Positions 1-9,101 of a DNA stretch of 64,000 nucleotides are shown in pieces. Numbering within the stretch: the first letter of the stretch is position 1; the number at the start of each line of letters is the position of its first letter. The translations under genes were made by a program, and so were the position numbers. Source of the stretch: Paenibacillus crassostreae (lineage in GTDB: Bacteria; Bacillota; Bacilli; Paenibacillales; Paenibacillaceae); contig NZ_CP017773.1 in the NCBI RefSeq assembly GCF_001857945.1, positions 23,694 to 87,693 on the forward strand, in the 5' to 3' direction. The notes under the pieces are model-generated. The model was not told the origin of the DNA, did not search any database, and worked only from the letters and a program-made list of their open reading frames with translations.

Positions 1-1
1 C

Positions 2-979
2 GAATTTCAACGGTATTTGGAAGTGGCATCTAAATTTCCGAAATACAGCTTAAATAACGTTATCATGATATATTCTCAAAAACCGGAGTCGTCGATGGTT
101 CAAGGTTTTAATGCCTGGAAGGATCTAGGGCGGCAAGTACAAAAAGGTGAAACGGCCATTAAAATTTTTGCACCTACGATCCAAAAAGTAGAAATGACGA
201 AATTAGATCCTGTTACACAGCGCCCACAGCTGGATGCTCAAGGCAGAGAAGTTACTGAAAAGAGAGAAATGCTAACCGGTTTTAAAGCGGTCAATGTGTT
301 TGATGTCAGTCAGACGCAAGGTAAAGAATTGGTTAACATCCGGCAAATCATTCGAGACGATATACAAGATAACGCTGGAGCCGCAAAGATGTATCGGCAG
401 CTTTCCGATCATCTTGGCCAAAAGATGGATGTAAGAGAAAGCGCAGATGACTTTAAGGACCAGCCGAATGTACGTGGCTATTACGACCGAGTAAACCATG
501 CGATCTCAATCAACCCGGCTATAGAAAATTCAACAATGAAATTTAAAACGTTGGTACACGAATATGCACATTCACAGCTTCATCGAATGGACAGCCCTAT
601 GAAGGATCTACCAAGAGAGCATAAGGAGGCACAGGCTGAAGCCACGGCTTTCATGGTTACAAAGTATTACGGGCTTGATACGGAAGCTTATAGTGCCGGC
701 TACATCGCAACCTGGGCGAAAGACTTAAAACTGGCAAAACAAGCGCTTGGAGAAATTCAGAAAGTATCAAATCATATCATTCGTGAGATCGATCATTTAA
801 ATAAAGATCGGATTCAAGAAATCACTCAACTGAAGCCATTGGACAAAGTGGAAGAGAGAGCCGTTGCTGGGTCTGATAAAGAAGTCGCGGCTACGTCTGT
901 GGAACGGTCGGGTGATAAAGATAAATCTAATGTGGATCCATTTCTAAAGTCTAAATCTAGTCCTGAATTGGATCGTTGA
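2..979 (+). CDS. ArdC-like / zincin-domain protein, 5' end outside window
   Basis: The frame is open to the left edge, and the residues before the first TTG (codons for EFQRY) continue the family motif, so the gene starts upstream of the window. The visible N-terminal part resembles the ArdC-type ssDNA-binding domain (YSLNN, a GF-x-W pattern, GRQVQKGE, then an AP motif). A zincin-type HEYAH at about residue 186 of the visible part is followed by an E-rich helix (EAQAEATAF), as in the metallopeptidase domain of antirestriction proteins. The C-terminal ~60 residues are charged and look disordered. Known ArdC-type proteins protect incoming plasmid DNA from restriction; that role here is inferred. 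A second relative lies at 44.3 kb. Confidence 0.75.
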   Translation, partial: EFQRYLEVASKFPKYSLNNVIMIYSQKPESSMVQGFNAWKDLGRQVQKGETAIKIFAPTIQKVEMTKLDPVTQRPQLDAQGREVTEKREMLTGFKAVNVFDVSQTQGKELVNIRQIIRDDIQDNAGAAKMYRQLSDHLGQKMDVRESADDFKDQPNVRGYYDRVNHAISINPAIENSTMKFKTLVHEYAHSQLHRMDSPMKDLPREHKEAQAEATAFMVTKYYGLDTEAYSAGYIATWAKDLKLAKQALGEIQKVSNHIIREIDHLNKDRIQEITQLKPLDKVEERAVAGSDKEVAATSVERSGDKDKSNVDPFLKSKSSPELDR

Positions 980-1102
980 CATAAGAAGTCCTAATTAGGA
1001 TATTTAGGGAGTTTGAGGATCGCATCTTAATGGAATGATAATTCATCATTTAGCAGATAACGTCAGTTATGTTAAGATAGGTTCTAATTCAAAATTATCG
1101 GT

Positions 1103-1144
1103 GGGGGCAGACCTGGGAAAGACTTAGGTCTGCTCCCTTTGTTT
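1103..1144 (+). terminator. Rho-independent terminator
   Basis: The arms GGGGGCAGACCT and AGGTCTGCTCCC pair around a short loop and are followed by TTTGTTT. It lies about 120 bp after the ArdC-like gene. Confidence 0.75.
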
Positions 1145-1448
1145 AGCTTAACGAATTTTATTGATTGGATAGAGTTGGTGGCGCAATGAGAGGACGTTGT
1201 AGCTGAGATAGGCTGGGCTGGATATCAGGATCGTATTTATATAGGGGTGATAACGGTGCTTGCTGTTGAAATATACAGAAAGGCTCTTTCGTAGTCATTC
1301 TTAAAAATATCAGTGACTAATGGATTAGAAAATGGTTTGAACATATATCGTATGATCGGACGGACTTATTACAAATCATAATGTACCCTGTCTACGTTTA
1401 ACTTTTCGAGTTTAATATATACAGATGTCAATAAATGATTACGTTTAA

Positions 1449-1478
1449 TTGAAAATATATTAGACTGTGGTGTATAAT
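1449..1478 (+). promoter_or_regulatory. Likely promoter of the abiE pair
   Basis: TTGAAA (1449-1454) and TATAAT (1473-1478) are 18 bp apart, about 70 bp before the AbiEi start. Two TTATTGAA direct repeats between this promoter and the gene are candidate operator half-sites, because AbiEi-type antitoxins repress their own promoter. The rest of 980-1448 shows only the terminator at 1.1 kb and no convincing gene. Confidence 0.6.
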
Positions 1479-1545
1479 TTAACTTAATAGTCAACACTTA
1501 TTGAAAAGTGAATACAATTATTGAATAAGGTGGTGGAGATCTATA

Positions 1546-2292
1546 ATGGAAAAGTCTAAGCTTCTTCACGATACAATCATAAAACTTGGGGTTGATGAAG
1601 ACCAATTCTTTACACTGATAAAGAAACAAGATATAAATAGCAGCAAAGACATGATTGAAAATATAACGAGTATAACTTCTGGGAATGAATATGAAAAAAA
1701 AATTAAGCAAAGAATCAGAAACCTTTTTGCCCACACTAACGGTGTCGCTACAACTCAAGAGCTACTGAAAAATAACATTTCTATATATATGCTTAAAAAA
1801 TTTGAGGAGCAAGGGGTTATTATAAAGCTAAAGCGAGGTCTTTACAGTTTAATAGATAATGATATTGTTCTAGACGAACTTATTGAAGCTTCACTTCTGG
1901 TTCCTAAGGGAGTGCTGTGCCTATATTCTGCACTAGCATTCCATGATCTAAGCACATACACTCCAGGTGAATATAACTTTGCTATACCGAGAACAGACAG
2001 AAAACCATCTCTACCTAACTATCCACCAATAAAAATATTCTCTTTTGACAATGATACTTTTCAGGCAGGTATAGAGGAGCACGAAAAGGATGGCCACATA
2101 GTTAAAGTTTACGACCGTGAAAGAACTATATGTGATATCGTAAAATATAGAAATAAACTAGATTCAAATGTAGTAAAAGAGGCGCTCAAAAACTACTCCA
2201 ACAGTAAAAATAAAAATTACTCGAGGATGCTGAAATACGCTGATAAGATGAGGGTGAAAAATATCCTTAATAACTATTTCGAGGTGCTATAA
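1546..2292 (+). CDS. AbiEi-family antitoxin / transcriptional regulator
   Basis: This 248-residue protein has a winged-helix region (about residues 60-110, with NGVATTQELLKNNIS and LKRGLYSL) followed by the AbiEi C-terminal region (SALAFHDLST, KVYDRERTICDIVKYR). AbiEi antitoxins neutralise the partner toxin and autoregulate, as known for type IV abortive-infection modules. The gene ends one base before the toxin start. The ATG is preceded by GGTGGAGA at good spacing. Confidence 0.88.
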   Translation: MEKSKLLHDTIIKLGVDEDQFFTLIKKQDINSSKDMIENITSITSGNEYEKKIKQRIRNLFAHTNGVATTQELLKNNISIYMLKKFEEQGVIIKLKRGLYSLIDNDIVLDELIEASLLVPKGVLCLYSALAFHDLSTYTPGEYNFAIPRTDRKPSLPNYPPIKIFSFDNDTFQAGIEEHEKDGHIVKVYDRERTICDIVKYRNKLDSNVVKEALKNYSNSKNKNYSRMLKYADKMRVKNILNNYFEVL

Positions 2293-2293
2293 G

Positions 2294-3226
2294 ATGGTCA
2301 AAAATGTGGCAGCATCTATAATTGAAAGGTTGAAAAACCTATCTAGAGCTAATGGGAAAGCATTTAATGTTATTACGATTTTATATTTCCAAGAGCGCTT
2401 TCTACAAAGATTATCCCTTTCATCTTATAAGGAAAATCTTATACTGAAAGGTGGATTATATTTGTATTCCGTTACTAAGTTTAAGTCGCGACCAACTAGG
2501 GACATGGACTTTTCCGGAAAGAGATTACGGAATGATGCAGATGCTATGGTGAAAATCATCACTTCAATTTGCGAAATTACAACAGATGAAGAAGATGGAA
2601 TTGTCTTTCATACAGATAAAATAACAGCTCAAATTATCAAAGAAGATGCAGATTATGAAGGGGTTAGAATTAAAATCCCTTGTACATTAGCTAATATGAA
2701 AGAAATGCTCCAACTAGATATTGGATTTGGGGATGTTGTAATTCCAAGTCCGAGAACCATTGAATTTCCCACTTTACTAGAGATGAATATGCCAGAGATC
2801 CTCGTTTATTCAAATGATTCAGTAGTATCAGAGAAATTTGAGGCAATGATTTCTTTATCTGAAAACAATAGTCGCATGAAGGATTTTTATGATATTTATA
2901 CATTAGCGCGTTCGGTTGAATTTGACGGCAGAACACTGTATGAAGCTGTATTTGAAACATTCCAACAGAGAATGACAAATGTAGAACGAGAACATGTTAT
3001 ATTTACGCCGGATTTTTATAGCAACAGCAAAAGAAATATGATGTGGAAAAACTTTATGAGTAATTTAAAGCTTGAAGAAGAACTCTCTTTTATAGAAGTG
3101 ATGGAAATCATTAATATCTTTTTAAAACCTATATATGACCATGTACTTAGTGAAGACGAATTTTTCGGAAAATGGGATATATCCTTAATGGTTTGGAATA
3201 AATTAATAGGAGTAGGGGATGCATGA
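2294..3226 (+). CDS. AbiEii-family nucleotidyltransferase toxin
   Basis: A 310-residue protein with the polymerase-beta-like nucleotidyltransferase signature of AbiEii: KGGLYLY near residue 51 and RPTRDMDF near 66-73, whose acidic residues are the expected metal ligands. A later KMKDFYDIY-like stretch (SRMKDFYDIYTLAR) is also typical. Members are known to modify tRNA acceptor ends or otherwise block growth when freed from AbiEi. One base separates it from the antitoxin gene, so the two are translationally linked. Length and motifs look complete. Confidence 0.88.
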   Translation: MVKNVAASIIERLKNLSRANGKAFNVITILYFQERFLQRLSLSSYKENLILKGGLYLYSVTKFKSRPTRDMDFSGKRLRNDADAMVKIITSICEITTDEEDGIVFHTDKITAQIIKEDADYEGVRIKIPCTLANMKEMLQLDIGFGDVVIPSPRTIEFPTLLEMNMPEILVYSNDSVVSEKFEAMISLSENNSRMKDFYDIYTLARSVEFDGRTLYEAVFETFQQRMTNVEREHVIFTPDFYSNSKRNMMWKNFMSNLKLEEELSFIEVMEIINIFLKPIYDHVLSEDEFFGKWDISLMVWNKLIGVGDA

Positions 3227-3296
3227 ACGCGGTGTTCTTTTGAACTTGAGACTGAATAATAGATCGCTTCAAAAAAAGGCCGACTTTTCGATCTTA

Positions 3297-3340
3297 AACT
3301 CTAATCTCCTCATGTTAAAAGAGGGGATTAGAGTTTTTTT
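3297..3340 (+). terminator. Terminator of the abiE operon
   Basis: CTCTAATCTCCTC pairs with GAGGGGATTAGAG and is followed by seven T residues. Confidence 0.85.
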
Positions 3341-3397
3341 GATAATCTAAGTCGTCATAGAGTAGGGGATTAATGAAAGGTCTAAAAGTAAGCTTAG

Positions 3398-3589
3398 CTA
3401 TTTATATAAATTTATCACTCTTGATACCTTATCTATATCAGAGTATGGAATCCATACTGGTCCTTCGGTCACTCGTATCTTAACGCGTGTAGGGTCTGTT
3501 GATTTTACAGCTACTCCAGTTATTACCTCGCGAGTAAATAATCTAATAGTAACGGTTTCCTTATTTGCCACTGCTTTTTCTATTGCCAT
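3398..3589 (-). CDS. Small LSm/YolD-tail-like protein, paralogue 1
   Basis: A 63-residue protein with the pattern VTIRL-x-TREVITGVA ... TDPTRVKIR ... VWIPYSDI. The genes at 32.6 and 39.1 kb encode close relatives (TDPTRVKIR and VWVPYEDI shared). The short strand-rich pattern resembles the C-terminal half of YolD-like proteins or an Sm-like barrel. This is a fold-level guess and the function is unknown. A good AGGTGTAGG ribosome site precedes the ATG. It is the only one of the three on the minus strand. Confidence 0.65.
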   Translation of the reverse strand: MAIEKAVANKETVTIRLFTREVITGVAVKSTDPTRVKIRVTEGPVWIPYSDIDKVSRVINLYK

Positions 3590-3683
3590 TTGATTATTCA
3601 GTTCCTACACCTCCGATAGGTTATAAGGATTTACTCCTTCCACGTTTAAACATGTACTGTCTTCATGAATCACGTGAATGTTT

Positions 3684-3708
3684 AAAAAAAGCACCCGAAG
3701 GTGCTTAG
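3684..3708 (-). terminator. Terminator of the stalk-domain gene
   Basis: On the minus strand AAGCACCTTCGGGTGCTT is followed by a T run. It lies directly after the stop of the convergent-side secreted protein. Confidence 0.8.
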
Positions 3709-3713
3709 GTTAA

Positions 3714-4472
3714 TTAAAACTCCAACCAACTTTCATCCCAAATCATATAACCCGTACCAGTAGAGCTAGTTGCACCAGATTCAAAATTCACAGTGAACAC
3801 TGTTTCGTTATTTGGGATCACAATTTCATTAGATACTACAGCACCATCTGTTATACTTCCTGCTGCTAATGATTGCCCTTTTGAATCCATAATGCTGTAT
3901 CTTGCCGTTCTTTTAAAATCCAAATCTTCTTCATTTGCATGATAACCTATTAAAACTCCTATACGTTTTGTTCCTTTTTTTACATTAAAGCCAAAATCTG
4001 CACCAGCAACATTTACTTTGGTAACTGTAAACGCTGTTTCATACTGTACTTCTCCGAAGAGTAACTCAGCCCTATTTCTTGTTATACCACTCTTATCTAA
4101 ATCAATTAAAAAGTGGGATACATTGTCTACGCTAAACGGAACTCTTTCACCAGTACTTATAGTAGTGCTAGACGTTTTCGTATTTAATGAAATTTGTTGT
4201 TTTGCTGCCTCATATTCAACATCGACTCCAGCTGCTTCTGCTACAGATTTTAGTGGGACGTATGTAGTACCTTTGTAACTTATAGGAGTTAACTTATTTC
4301 CATTCGGATCTTTTGGAGTCCATGTTTCCCCGTCCAACAAGAAGGATATCCCATGATTCAAATTCGCTTGAATGCGCTCTAATGTTGTTGCTGCTGACGC
4401 TCCTGCTGAAAATGTTAATAACAAAACAAGTGCCGAACCAATAAGTGCTGTTTTCTTCATTTTTAATTTCAA
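3714..4472 (-). CDS. Secreted stalk-domain (copper amine oxidase N-term-like) protein
   Basis: A 252-residue protein starting at TTG, seven bases after AAAGGAAG, with a clear signal peptide (basic MKLKMKK, hydrophobic core, ASA cleavage motif near residue 27). Residues ~35-95 carry the stalk-domain pattern (FLLDGETW, ISYKGTTYVPLKSVAEAAG) abundant in Paenibacillus exported proteins. The C-terminal half is a predicted beta-rich domain without a family I recognise. It probably acts outside the membrane. It is monocistronic, with its own terminator. Confidence 0.8.
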   Translation of the reverse strand: MKLKMKKTALIGSALVLLLTFSAGASAATTLERIQANLNHGISFLLDGETWTPKDPNGNKLTPISYKGTTYVPLKSVAEAAGVDVEYEAAKQQISLNTKTSSTTISTGERVPFSVDNVSHFLIDLDKSGITRNRAELLFGEVQYETAFTVTKVNVAGADFGFNVKKGTKRIGVLIGYHANEEDLDFKRTARYSIMDSKGQSLAAGSITDGAVVSNEIVIPNNETVFTVNFESGATSSTGTGYMIWDESWLEF

Positions 4473-4706
4473 TTCTATCTTCCTTTCATTATTATAATAG
4501 GGAAAATATCCCTAAAATAATAATATATCTAATTACAAATTTCGGCAATATATAATAAAATATGATAATTATGTTAAAATAAAATGCTATTTGTTATGTC
4601 ATATGAGACTATTTCACTATGATAATAGTGACTAAGATAAGGATACAGGGCATAACACCAAAGTTTAGTAACAGAACATAGTGTTTTTTATGGAATATGA
4701 TAGAGC

Positions 4707-4750
4707 TTGAAATAAGAACATATGTTTTTGTATAATAAAAACATATGTTC
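4707..4750 (+). promoter_or_regulatory. SOS promoter with two LexA-type boxes, yolD copy 1
   Basis: TTGAAA and TATAAT are spaced 18 bp. The boxes GAACATATGTTT (4716-4727) and AAACATATGTTC (4739-4750) flank the -10, each one base from the Bacillus LexA consensus GAAC-N4-GTTC. The layout matches the intact cassette at 34.1 kb base for base in spacing, so LexA control is a strong inference. Confidence 0.75.
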
Positions 4751-4765
4751 TTATTGGGGGTTGTC

Positions 4766-4893
4766 ATGTCAGAGAATCATATTGGTGAAATGTTGAAATT
4801 ATCTCGATGGATCAGAAGGGAAACATTTCCTAGCGCCTTTCACCTAGATAATGTCTTGGCATGGCAACAACAGAAATGCACAGGAGGCATCAG
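4766..4893 (+). pseudogene. Damaged WYL-like small gene ahead of yolD copy 1
   Basis: The intact homologue at 34193 encodes 63 residues. Here the start (MSENHIGEM) and end (FHLDNVLAWQ) align, but the middle has a frameshift near the AAATTGTTG/AAATGTTG difference and about 60 bp missing. The remaining frame runs on into the yolD start, which makes an artificial fusion. Confidence 0.7.
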
Positions 4894-5227
4894 TATGGGG
4901 AAGAAACTTGAGGGTAATGGTCTATATGAATCATCACGTATGATTATCCCAGAACATAGGGCGGCTATTTTAAGACAAGAATATGAATCAAATCGACGTG
5001 TGAAGCCAATCTTGGACGAACAACAGTGGGAGATAGTTGAACAGGCAATTGCTGAATCAGTTCGTGAGCATGTAACGGTCACACTCCAGGTGTTTGGTAA
5101 CTTTGAAAATAGAGAACTAAGTGGGATTGTAAATATAGTTAACACATTTCGTAGGGAGGTTAAGTTGTGTTTTGAAAATGACTGGGAGTGGATCAAGTTT
5201 GAAGATATTATAGAAGCTGAAGTGTAA
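4894..5227 (+). CDS. YolD-like family protein, copy 1
   Basis: I chose the ATG after ACAGGAGGCATCAGT because it gives 110 residues, the same length as copy 2 at 34.4 kb, and the family start MGKKLEGNGLYESSRMIIPEH. The LDEQQWE and WIKFEDI motifs are conserved. YolD-like proteins accompany Y-family polymerase UvrX in Bacillales SOS cassettes, but no polymerase gene is next to either copy here. Expression should follow the LexA-type promoter upstream. Confidence 0.85.
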
Positions 5228-5390
5228 CATTTTAAAAATAATAATGAGAATCTTCTGAAATAATGTTTCAATCTTTCCATCTGTAAGAAGTAAATTGATG
5301 ATATGAGTAATGATGGATTACTTGTCATATACTATTTACCAATTGTAGTTTATTTGCTAGAATACTTTTATAATCCAAAAGCATCGATGA

Positions 5391-5425
5391 GGGTAGACCT
5401 AGGGAAATTAGGGTCTACCCTTTTA
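5391..5425 (+). terminator. Rho-independent terminator
   Basis: GGGTAGACC pairs with GGTCTACCC and is followed by TTTTATTTTA. It lies 20 bp before the next gene. Confidence 0.75.
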
Positions 5426-5444
5426 TTTTAAAGGGGGAAATTTT

Positions 5445-5678
5445 ATGGGAGATTTATTTCTTACAGGTGTAGTTGATGATCATTTATACTATTGTCCCGA
5501 ATGTGAAACAAAGGAGTTAATGGTTAATTGGTCTGAGGATGGTTCTAGCAAGTGCAATAACTTAGATTGCGGATTTGCTGGAAGTGTTACTGCTTGTGAA
5601 TTAGAAGATTGTTTCAATACTACGCGAGGCAGAGGAGAGGTTTTTGTTTGTTCAGATTGTATCGAATTACATGTCTAG
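5445..5678 (+). CDS. Small zinc-ribbon-like protein
   Basis: A 77-residue protein with eight cysteines, including CPECETKEL, CNNLDCGF and CSDCIEL, which suggests two Zn sites. AAGGGGG lies before the ATG. No family is recognised. Its 3' end overlaps the start of the lipoprotein gene by 31 bp in another frame, so the two are probably co-translated. Confidence 0.55.
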   Translation: MGDLFLTGVVDDHLYYCPECETKELMVNWSEDGSSKCNNLDCGFAGSVTACELEDCFNTTRGRGEVFVCSDCIELHV

Positions 5679-6301
5679 CATTTTTATGTATTTTCATATT
5701 ATCAAGTTGTAGTGCTTATGATTCTTCTATGAAAAAAGGAAAATCTGCTCTTAAAGGTGAGGAGTACGAAGAAGCAGTTTCTCATTTTAAGAATGCGTTA
5801 ATTGAGAAACCGCAAGATGAAGATGGTAAATTGTTGTTAGAACAATCTGAAGAAAGTTACCATACAGAATTAGCGAATAAGGAAATAAGTGGTTATATTG
5901 ATGCAGTCAGTTCACCAGTCGATCGGTTTGTTTACATTTTAAATACTGATAATTCAGTTGAAACCATCTCTAATCAGGATTTAGAAGAACAATTACAAGA
6001 GTTGGATCTTATTGAGCAAGAATTGCAAAAAGTATCTTCAAACTTTGATGGAAACCCCATAATTATTGACTTACATACACGTTTAATTAAAGCAGTTGGA
6101 GAATATATAACAGGTACAAATCAAATGAAGGAACTCTTACCAACATTGAAAGAAAACGCGGAGAATGCTAAAAAAGAATCTACTGGATATCCGTTTAGTG
6201 CTATAGATGGGGTAGGGTCTATAGCTTCGATGAAAGTTATTTTTTCATATGCTCGTAGTGACTATGATTATTTCATAAATGGAGTAAATAATATCCAATA
6301 A
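5648..6301 (+). CDS. Lipoprotein with TPR-like repeat
   Basis: I chose the TTG eight bases after AGAGGAGAGG. It yields MFRLYRITCLAFLCIFILSS followed by the lipobox cysteine, a textbook lipoprotein signal peptide, and 217 residues in total. Residues ~25-60 resemble one TPR pair (GKSALKGEEYEEAVSHFKNA). The rest is helical, with possible coiled coil. It should be anchored on the outer face of the membrane. Role unknown. Confidence 0.7.
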   Translation: MFRLYRITCLAFLCIFILSSCSAYDSSMKKGKSALKGEEYEEAVSHFKNALIEKPQDEDGKLLLEQSEESYHTELANKEISGYIDAVSSPVDRFVYILNTDNSVETISNQDLEEQLQELDLIEQELQKVSSNFDGNPIIIDLHTRLIKAVGEYITGTNQMKELLPTLKENAENAKKESTGYPFSAIDGVGSIASMKVIFSYARSDYDYFINGVNNIQ

Positions 6302-6358
6302 AGAAGGTAATGTTTTTGTTTTAGATGAAAATGATTTTTAAATAGATTAATGATTTAA

Positions 6359-6382
6359 GGGGCTACCGGAGGCTCCTTTTTT
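6359..6382 (+). terminator. Rho-independent terminator
   Basis: The stem GGGGCT/AGGCTCC (with one GU pair) is followed by six T residues, 57 bp after the lipoprotein stop. Confidence 0.65.
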
Positions 6383-6531
6383 CGTTCCGTGAAGAATTAA
6401 CGCACAGCAAACAGCAAACGAATCAAACAAGATATAACTCATTACGGAATATGCCATGAACCGCTGTATACCGAACGGTACGAACGGTGGTGCGAGATGT
6501 CGGAGGCTAGTCGCCCCCTCCTATTCGATTG

Positions 6532-6642
6532 TGCCTAAAAGCATGCTTTTAGGCATTAGCAAAAATGCCTTGTTTTATTGTGCCAAAATGCCCTAAAATG
6601 GTATTAGGCATGTGCCATGAGTGAACCTTTAATTTTTGGCAC
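6532..6642 (+). other. Candidate resolvase res site with three subsites
   Basis: There are three inverted-repeat subsites built on the same half-site (TGCCTAAAA or GTGCCA). Subsite I (6532-6555) is a perfect 24-bp palindrome with CATG at its centre. Subsites II (6580-6611) and III (6612-6642) have longer spacers between their half-sites. This is the classic resolvase res architecture and sits 22 bp before a serine recombinase gene. Confidence 0.75.
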
Positions 6643-6664
6643 AAAAAAATAGGAGGGAGACACT

Positions 6665-7270
6665 TTGAAGTTAGCATACGGACGTGTTTCCGCAAAAGAT
6701 CAAAATGAAACACGACAGCTTATCAAGTTTCGGGAATTAGGTATTGAGGAACGTTTTATATTTGTAGACAAATTGAGTGGCAAGGATTTTAATCGACCGC
6801 AATATCAGGTTATGCGTCAGATGATCCGAGAAGGGGATTTAGTTTACATCGATGCATTGGATCGTCTTGGAAGAGACTATGATGGAATTATGAAGGAATG
6901 GAAATATATTACTCGCGAGCTAAATGCGGATATTATCTGCTTGGATAATGAGACGCTATTTAATTCTCAGAGCTTTCGGGTCATGGGCGACTTTGGTAAA
7001 GTAATGGAAGATCAGTTCTTAAGTCTACTAGCTTACGTGGCTGAGCAAGAGCGAAAGAAGAACCGACAGCGCCAAGCTGAAGGAATAGAAGTGGCTAAAG
7101 CAGATGGAGTAAAATTTGGTCGTCCTAAGATTGTAATCGATGAGGATTTCATTCAGGTTTACCAGGAGTGGAAATCTGGAGAGATCACAGCCGTCGCAGC
7201 TATGCAAAGGGTGAATATGAAACATCGTACTTTTTACCGGAGAGTAAAGGAATACGAGACAGGGTTATAA
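6665..7270 (+). CDS. Serine recombinase (resolvase/invertase family)
   Basis: A 201-residue protein starting at TTG after AGGAGGGA. The N-terminal catalytic domain has YGRVSAKDQNETRQ, with the nucleophile serine at about residue 9, and later DRLGRDYDGIM. The C-terminal ~45 residues hold a short helix-turn-helix after GVKFGRPK. Length fits small resolvases (180-210). Its three-part res site lies directly upstream. It probably resolves multimers or cointegrates of this element. Confidence 0.9.
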   Translation: MKLAYGRVSAKDQNETRQLIKFRELGIEERFIFVDKLSGKDFNRPQYQVMRQMIREGDLVYIDALDRLGRDYDGIMKEWKYITRELNADIICLDNETLFNSQSFRVMGDFGKVMEDQFLSLLAYVAEQERKKNRQRQAEGIEVAKADGVKFGRPKIVIDEDFIQVYQEWKSGEITAVAAMQRVNMKHRTFYRRVKEYETGL

Positions 7271-7487
7271 AAATGAACATCACGGTTAATTTAAAATTTT
7301 AGGATTAATTGATATAAAAGATTGGGATATCACCGATCAAGAGAAAACAACATGGCAATAGCAAAGTTAGATTTTGAAAAACCAACAAAAGTTCAAGTAC
7401 TTTGATTATTATTTTATCAAATGCTGGTTTTGAAATTAATTCAAAAATCAGATATAGAAAACAACTAATTTATCAGGAGTGGAAGAA

Positions 7488-9101
7488 ATGGAACAAAACA
7501 ACTCGAAAACATTATACCAAGCATTATGGAATTCAGCTGATATTTTACGTTCGAAAATGGACGCAAATGAATACAAAAGTTACCTATTAGGATTAGTTTT
7601 CTATAAATACCTATCAGATAAGATGCTTATTCATGCTACATCGTTACTAGAAGAAGCAACACCCGACCTAGAAGTCGCACAAAAAAATTATGAAGAAGCG
7701 TATAATGATGAAGATGTGAAAGTCGATTTACTTAGCGAATTACAATATGACTTTTCTTATACGCTTGAACCTAATTTAACATTTACAGCACTTGTTATAA
7801 ATATCCACAAAGGGCTATTCCAATTAGAAGATTTGGCACAAGGTTTCCGCAATATCGAGCAGTCGAGTGAAACGTTTGAAAATCTATTTGAAGATGTCGA
7901 TCTATACTCGAAAAAACTAGGTTCAACACCACAAAAACAAAATCATACGATTGCTGAAGTGATGAAAGAATTATCTGTATTAAATGTTGCAGGACATGAC
8001 GGTGACATGCTAGGGGATGCCTATGAATATTTAATCGGTCAATTTGCATCGGATTCAGGTAAGAAGGCAGGCGAATTCTATACGCCACAAGCCATTTCAA
8101 CGCTTATGACAAGAATCGTCTTACATGACAAAGAAAATCAAAAAGGTTTCTCTGTGTATGACCCAACAATGGGATCAGGTTCACTCCTATTAAACGTGAA
8201 AAAATACTCGAATGAATCCGGAACGATTTCATACTTCGGACAAGAGCTAAATACGTCTACATATAACTTGGCTCGAATGAACATGATTTTGCATGGTGTA
8301 GATACAGCCAATCAACATTTAAACAATGCGGATACATTGGACCAGGACTGGCCTATTGATGAACCAACAAACTTTGATGGTGTATTAATGAATCCACCCT
8401 ATTCGGCTAACTGGACTGCAGAAAAGGGCTTTTTAGATGACCCGCGCTTTTCAATGTACGGTGTACTTGCTCCGAAATCGAAAGCAGACTTTGCTTTCTT
8501 ACTACATGGCTTCTATCACTTGAAAGACAGTGGTGTGATGGCTATTGTATTGCCACATGGTGTTTTATTTAGAGGGAATACAGAAGGCAAGATTCGTAAA
8601 ATCTTATTAGATAATGGCTCAATCGATACGGTGATCGGGCTACCATCGAACATTTTCTTTAATACAACTATCCCAACGACTGTTATTATCTTAAAGAAAA
8701 ATCGTTCATCAAAAGATGTACTATTTATCGATGCATCAAACGATTTTGTAAAAGGTAAAAATCAAAATATCTTAACAGATGAACATATCGACAAAATGCT
8801 TGAAACGTATATTCAACGTGAAAATATTGAAAAATACGCACAAGTCGCTTCTTTTGATGAAATCATTAAAAATGATTACAACTTAAATATCCCTCGCTAT
8901 GTGGACACATTTGAGGAAAAGGAAGAAATTTCACTTGTTGAGCTATCAGGTGCAATGCAACAAACACAACAAGAACTACAACAAGCTGAACAAAATCTAT
9001 TGGCGATGTTGAAAGAATTGGAAGGTACGAACGAAGATGCTAACAAAGAACTTCAACGATTTATTCAAGCATTTGGGTTTGGTGGTGGGAAGAATGAGTA
9101 A
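7488..9101 (+). CDS. hsdM: Type I restriction-modification methylase subunit HsdM
   Basis: The ATG after CAGGAGTGG is preferred over an upstream GTG, giving 537 residues. The N-terminal helical domain (FYKYLSDKML) is followed by the N6-adenine methyltransferase core: SAM motif DPTMGSGSLLL (~225) and catalytic NPPY (~302). HsdM methylates adenine as part of M2S and R2M2S complexes with HsdS and HsdR. It overlaps hsdS by eight bases, so translation is coupled. It is complete. Confidence 0.95.
   Translation: MEQNNSKTLYQALWNSADILRSKMDANEYKSYLLGLVFYKYLSDKMLIHATSLLEEATPDLEVAQKNYEEAYNDEDVKVDLLSELQYDFSYTLEPNLTFTALVINIHKGLFQLEDLAQGFRNIEQSSETFENLFEDVDLYSKKLGSTPQKQNHTIAEVMKELSVLNVAGHDGDMLGDAYEYLIGQFASDSGKKAGEFYTPQAISTLMTRIVLHDKENQKGFSVYDPTMGSGSLLLNVKKYSNESGTISYFGQELNTSTYNLARMNMILHGVDTANQHLNNADTLDQDWPIDEPTNFDGVLMNPPYSANWTAEKGFLDDPRFSMYGVLAPKSKADFAFLLHGFYHLKDSGVMAIVLPHGVLFRGNTEGKIRKILLDNGSIDTVIGLPSNIFFNTTIPTTVIILKKNRSSKDVLFIDASNDFVKGKNQNILTDEHIDKMLETYIQRENIEKYAQVASFDEIIKNDYNLNIPRYVDTFEEKEEISLVELSGAMQQTQQELQQAEQNLLAMLKELEGTNEDANKELQRFIQAFGFGGGKNE

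Noticed and set aside
1255..1293. Short GTG frame (MLAVEIYRKALS) after AGGGGTGATAAC
   Set aside because: Only 12 codons and no regulated gene directly downstream.
4745..5227. 160-residue fused WYL-YolD protein read from the first start codon
   Set aside because: The intact homologous locus has two separate genes; the fusion results from a frameshift and deletion, and the internal ATG has a strong ribosome site.
7402..7590. 62-codon frame before hsdM
   Set aside because: It overlaps the clear hsdM start in another phase and lacks coding character.
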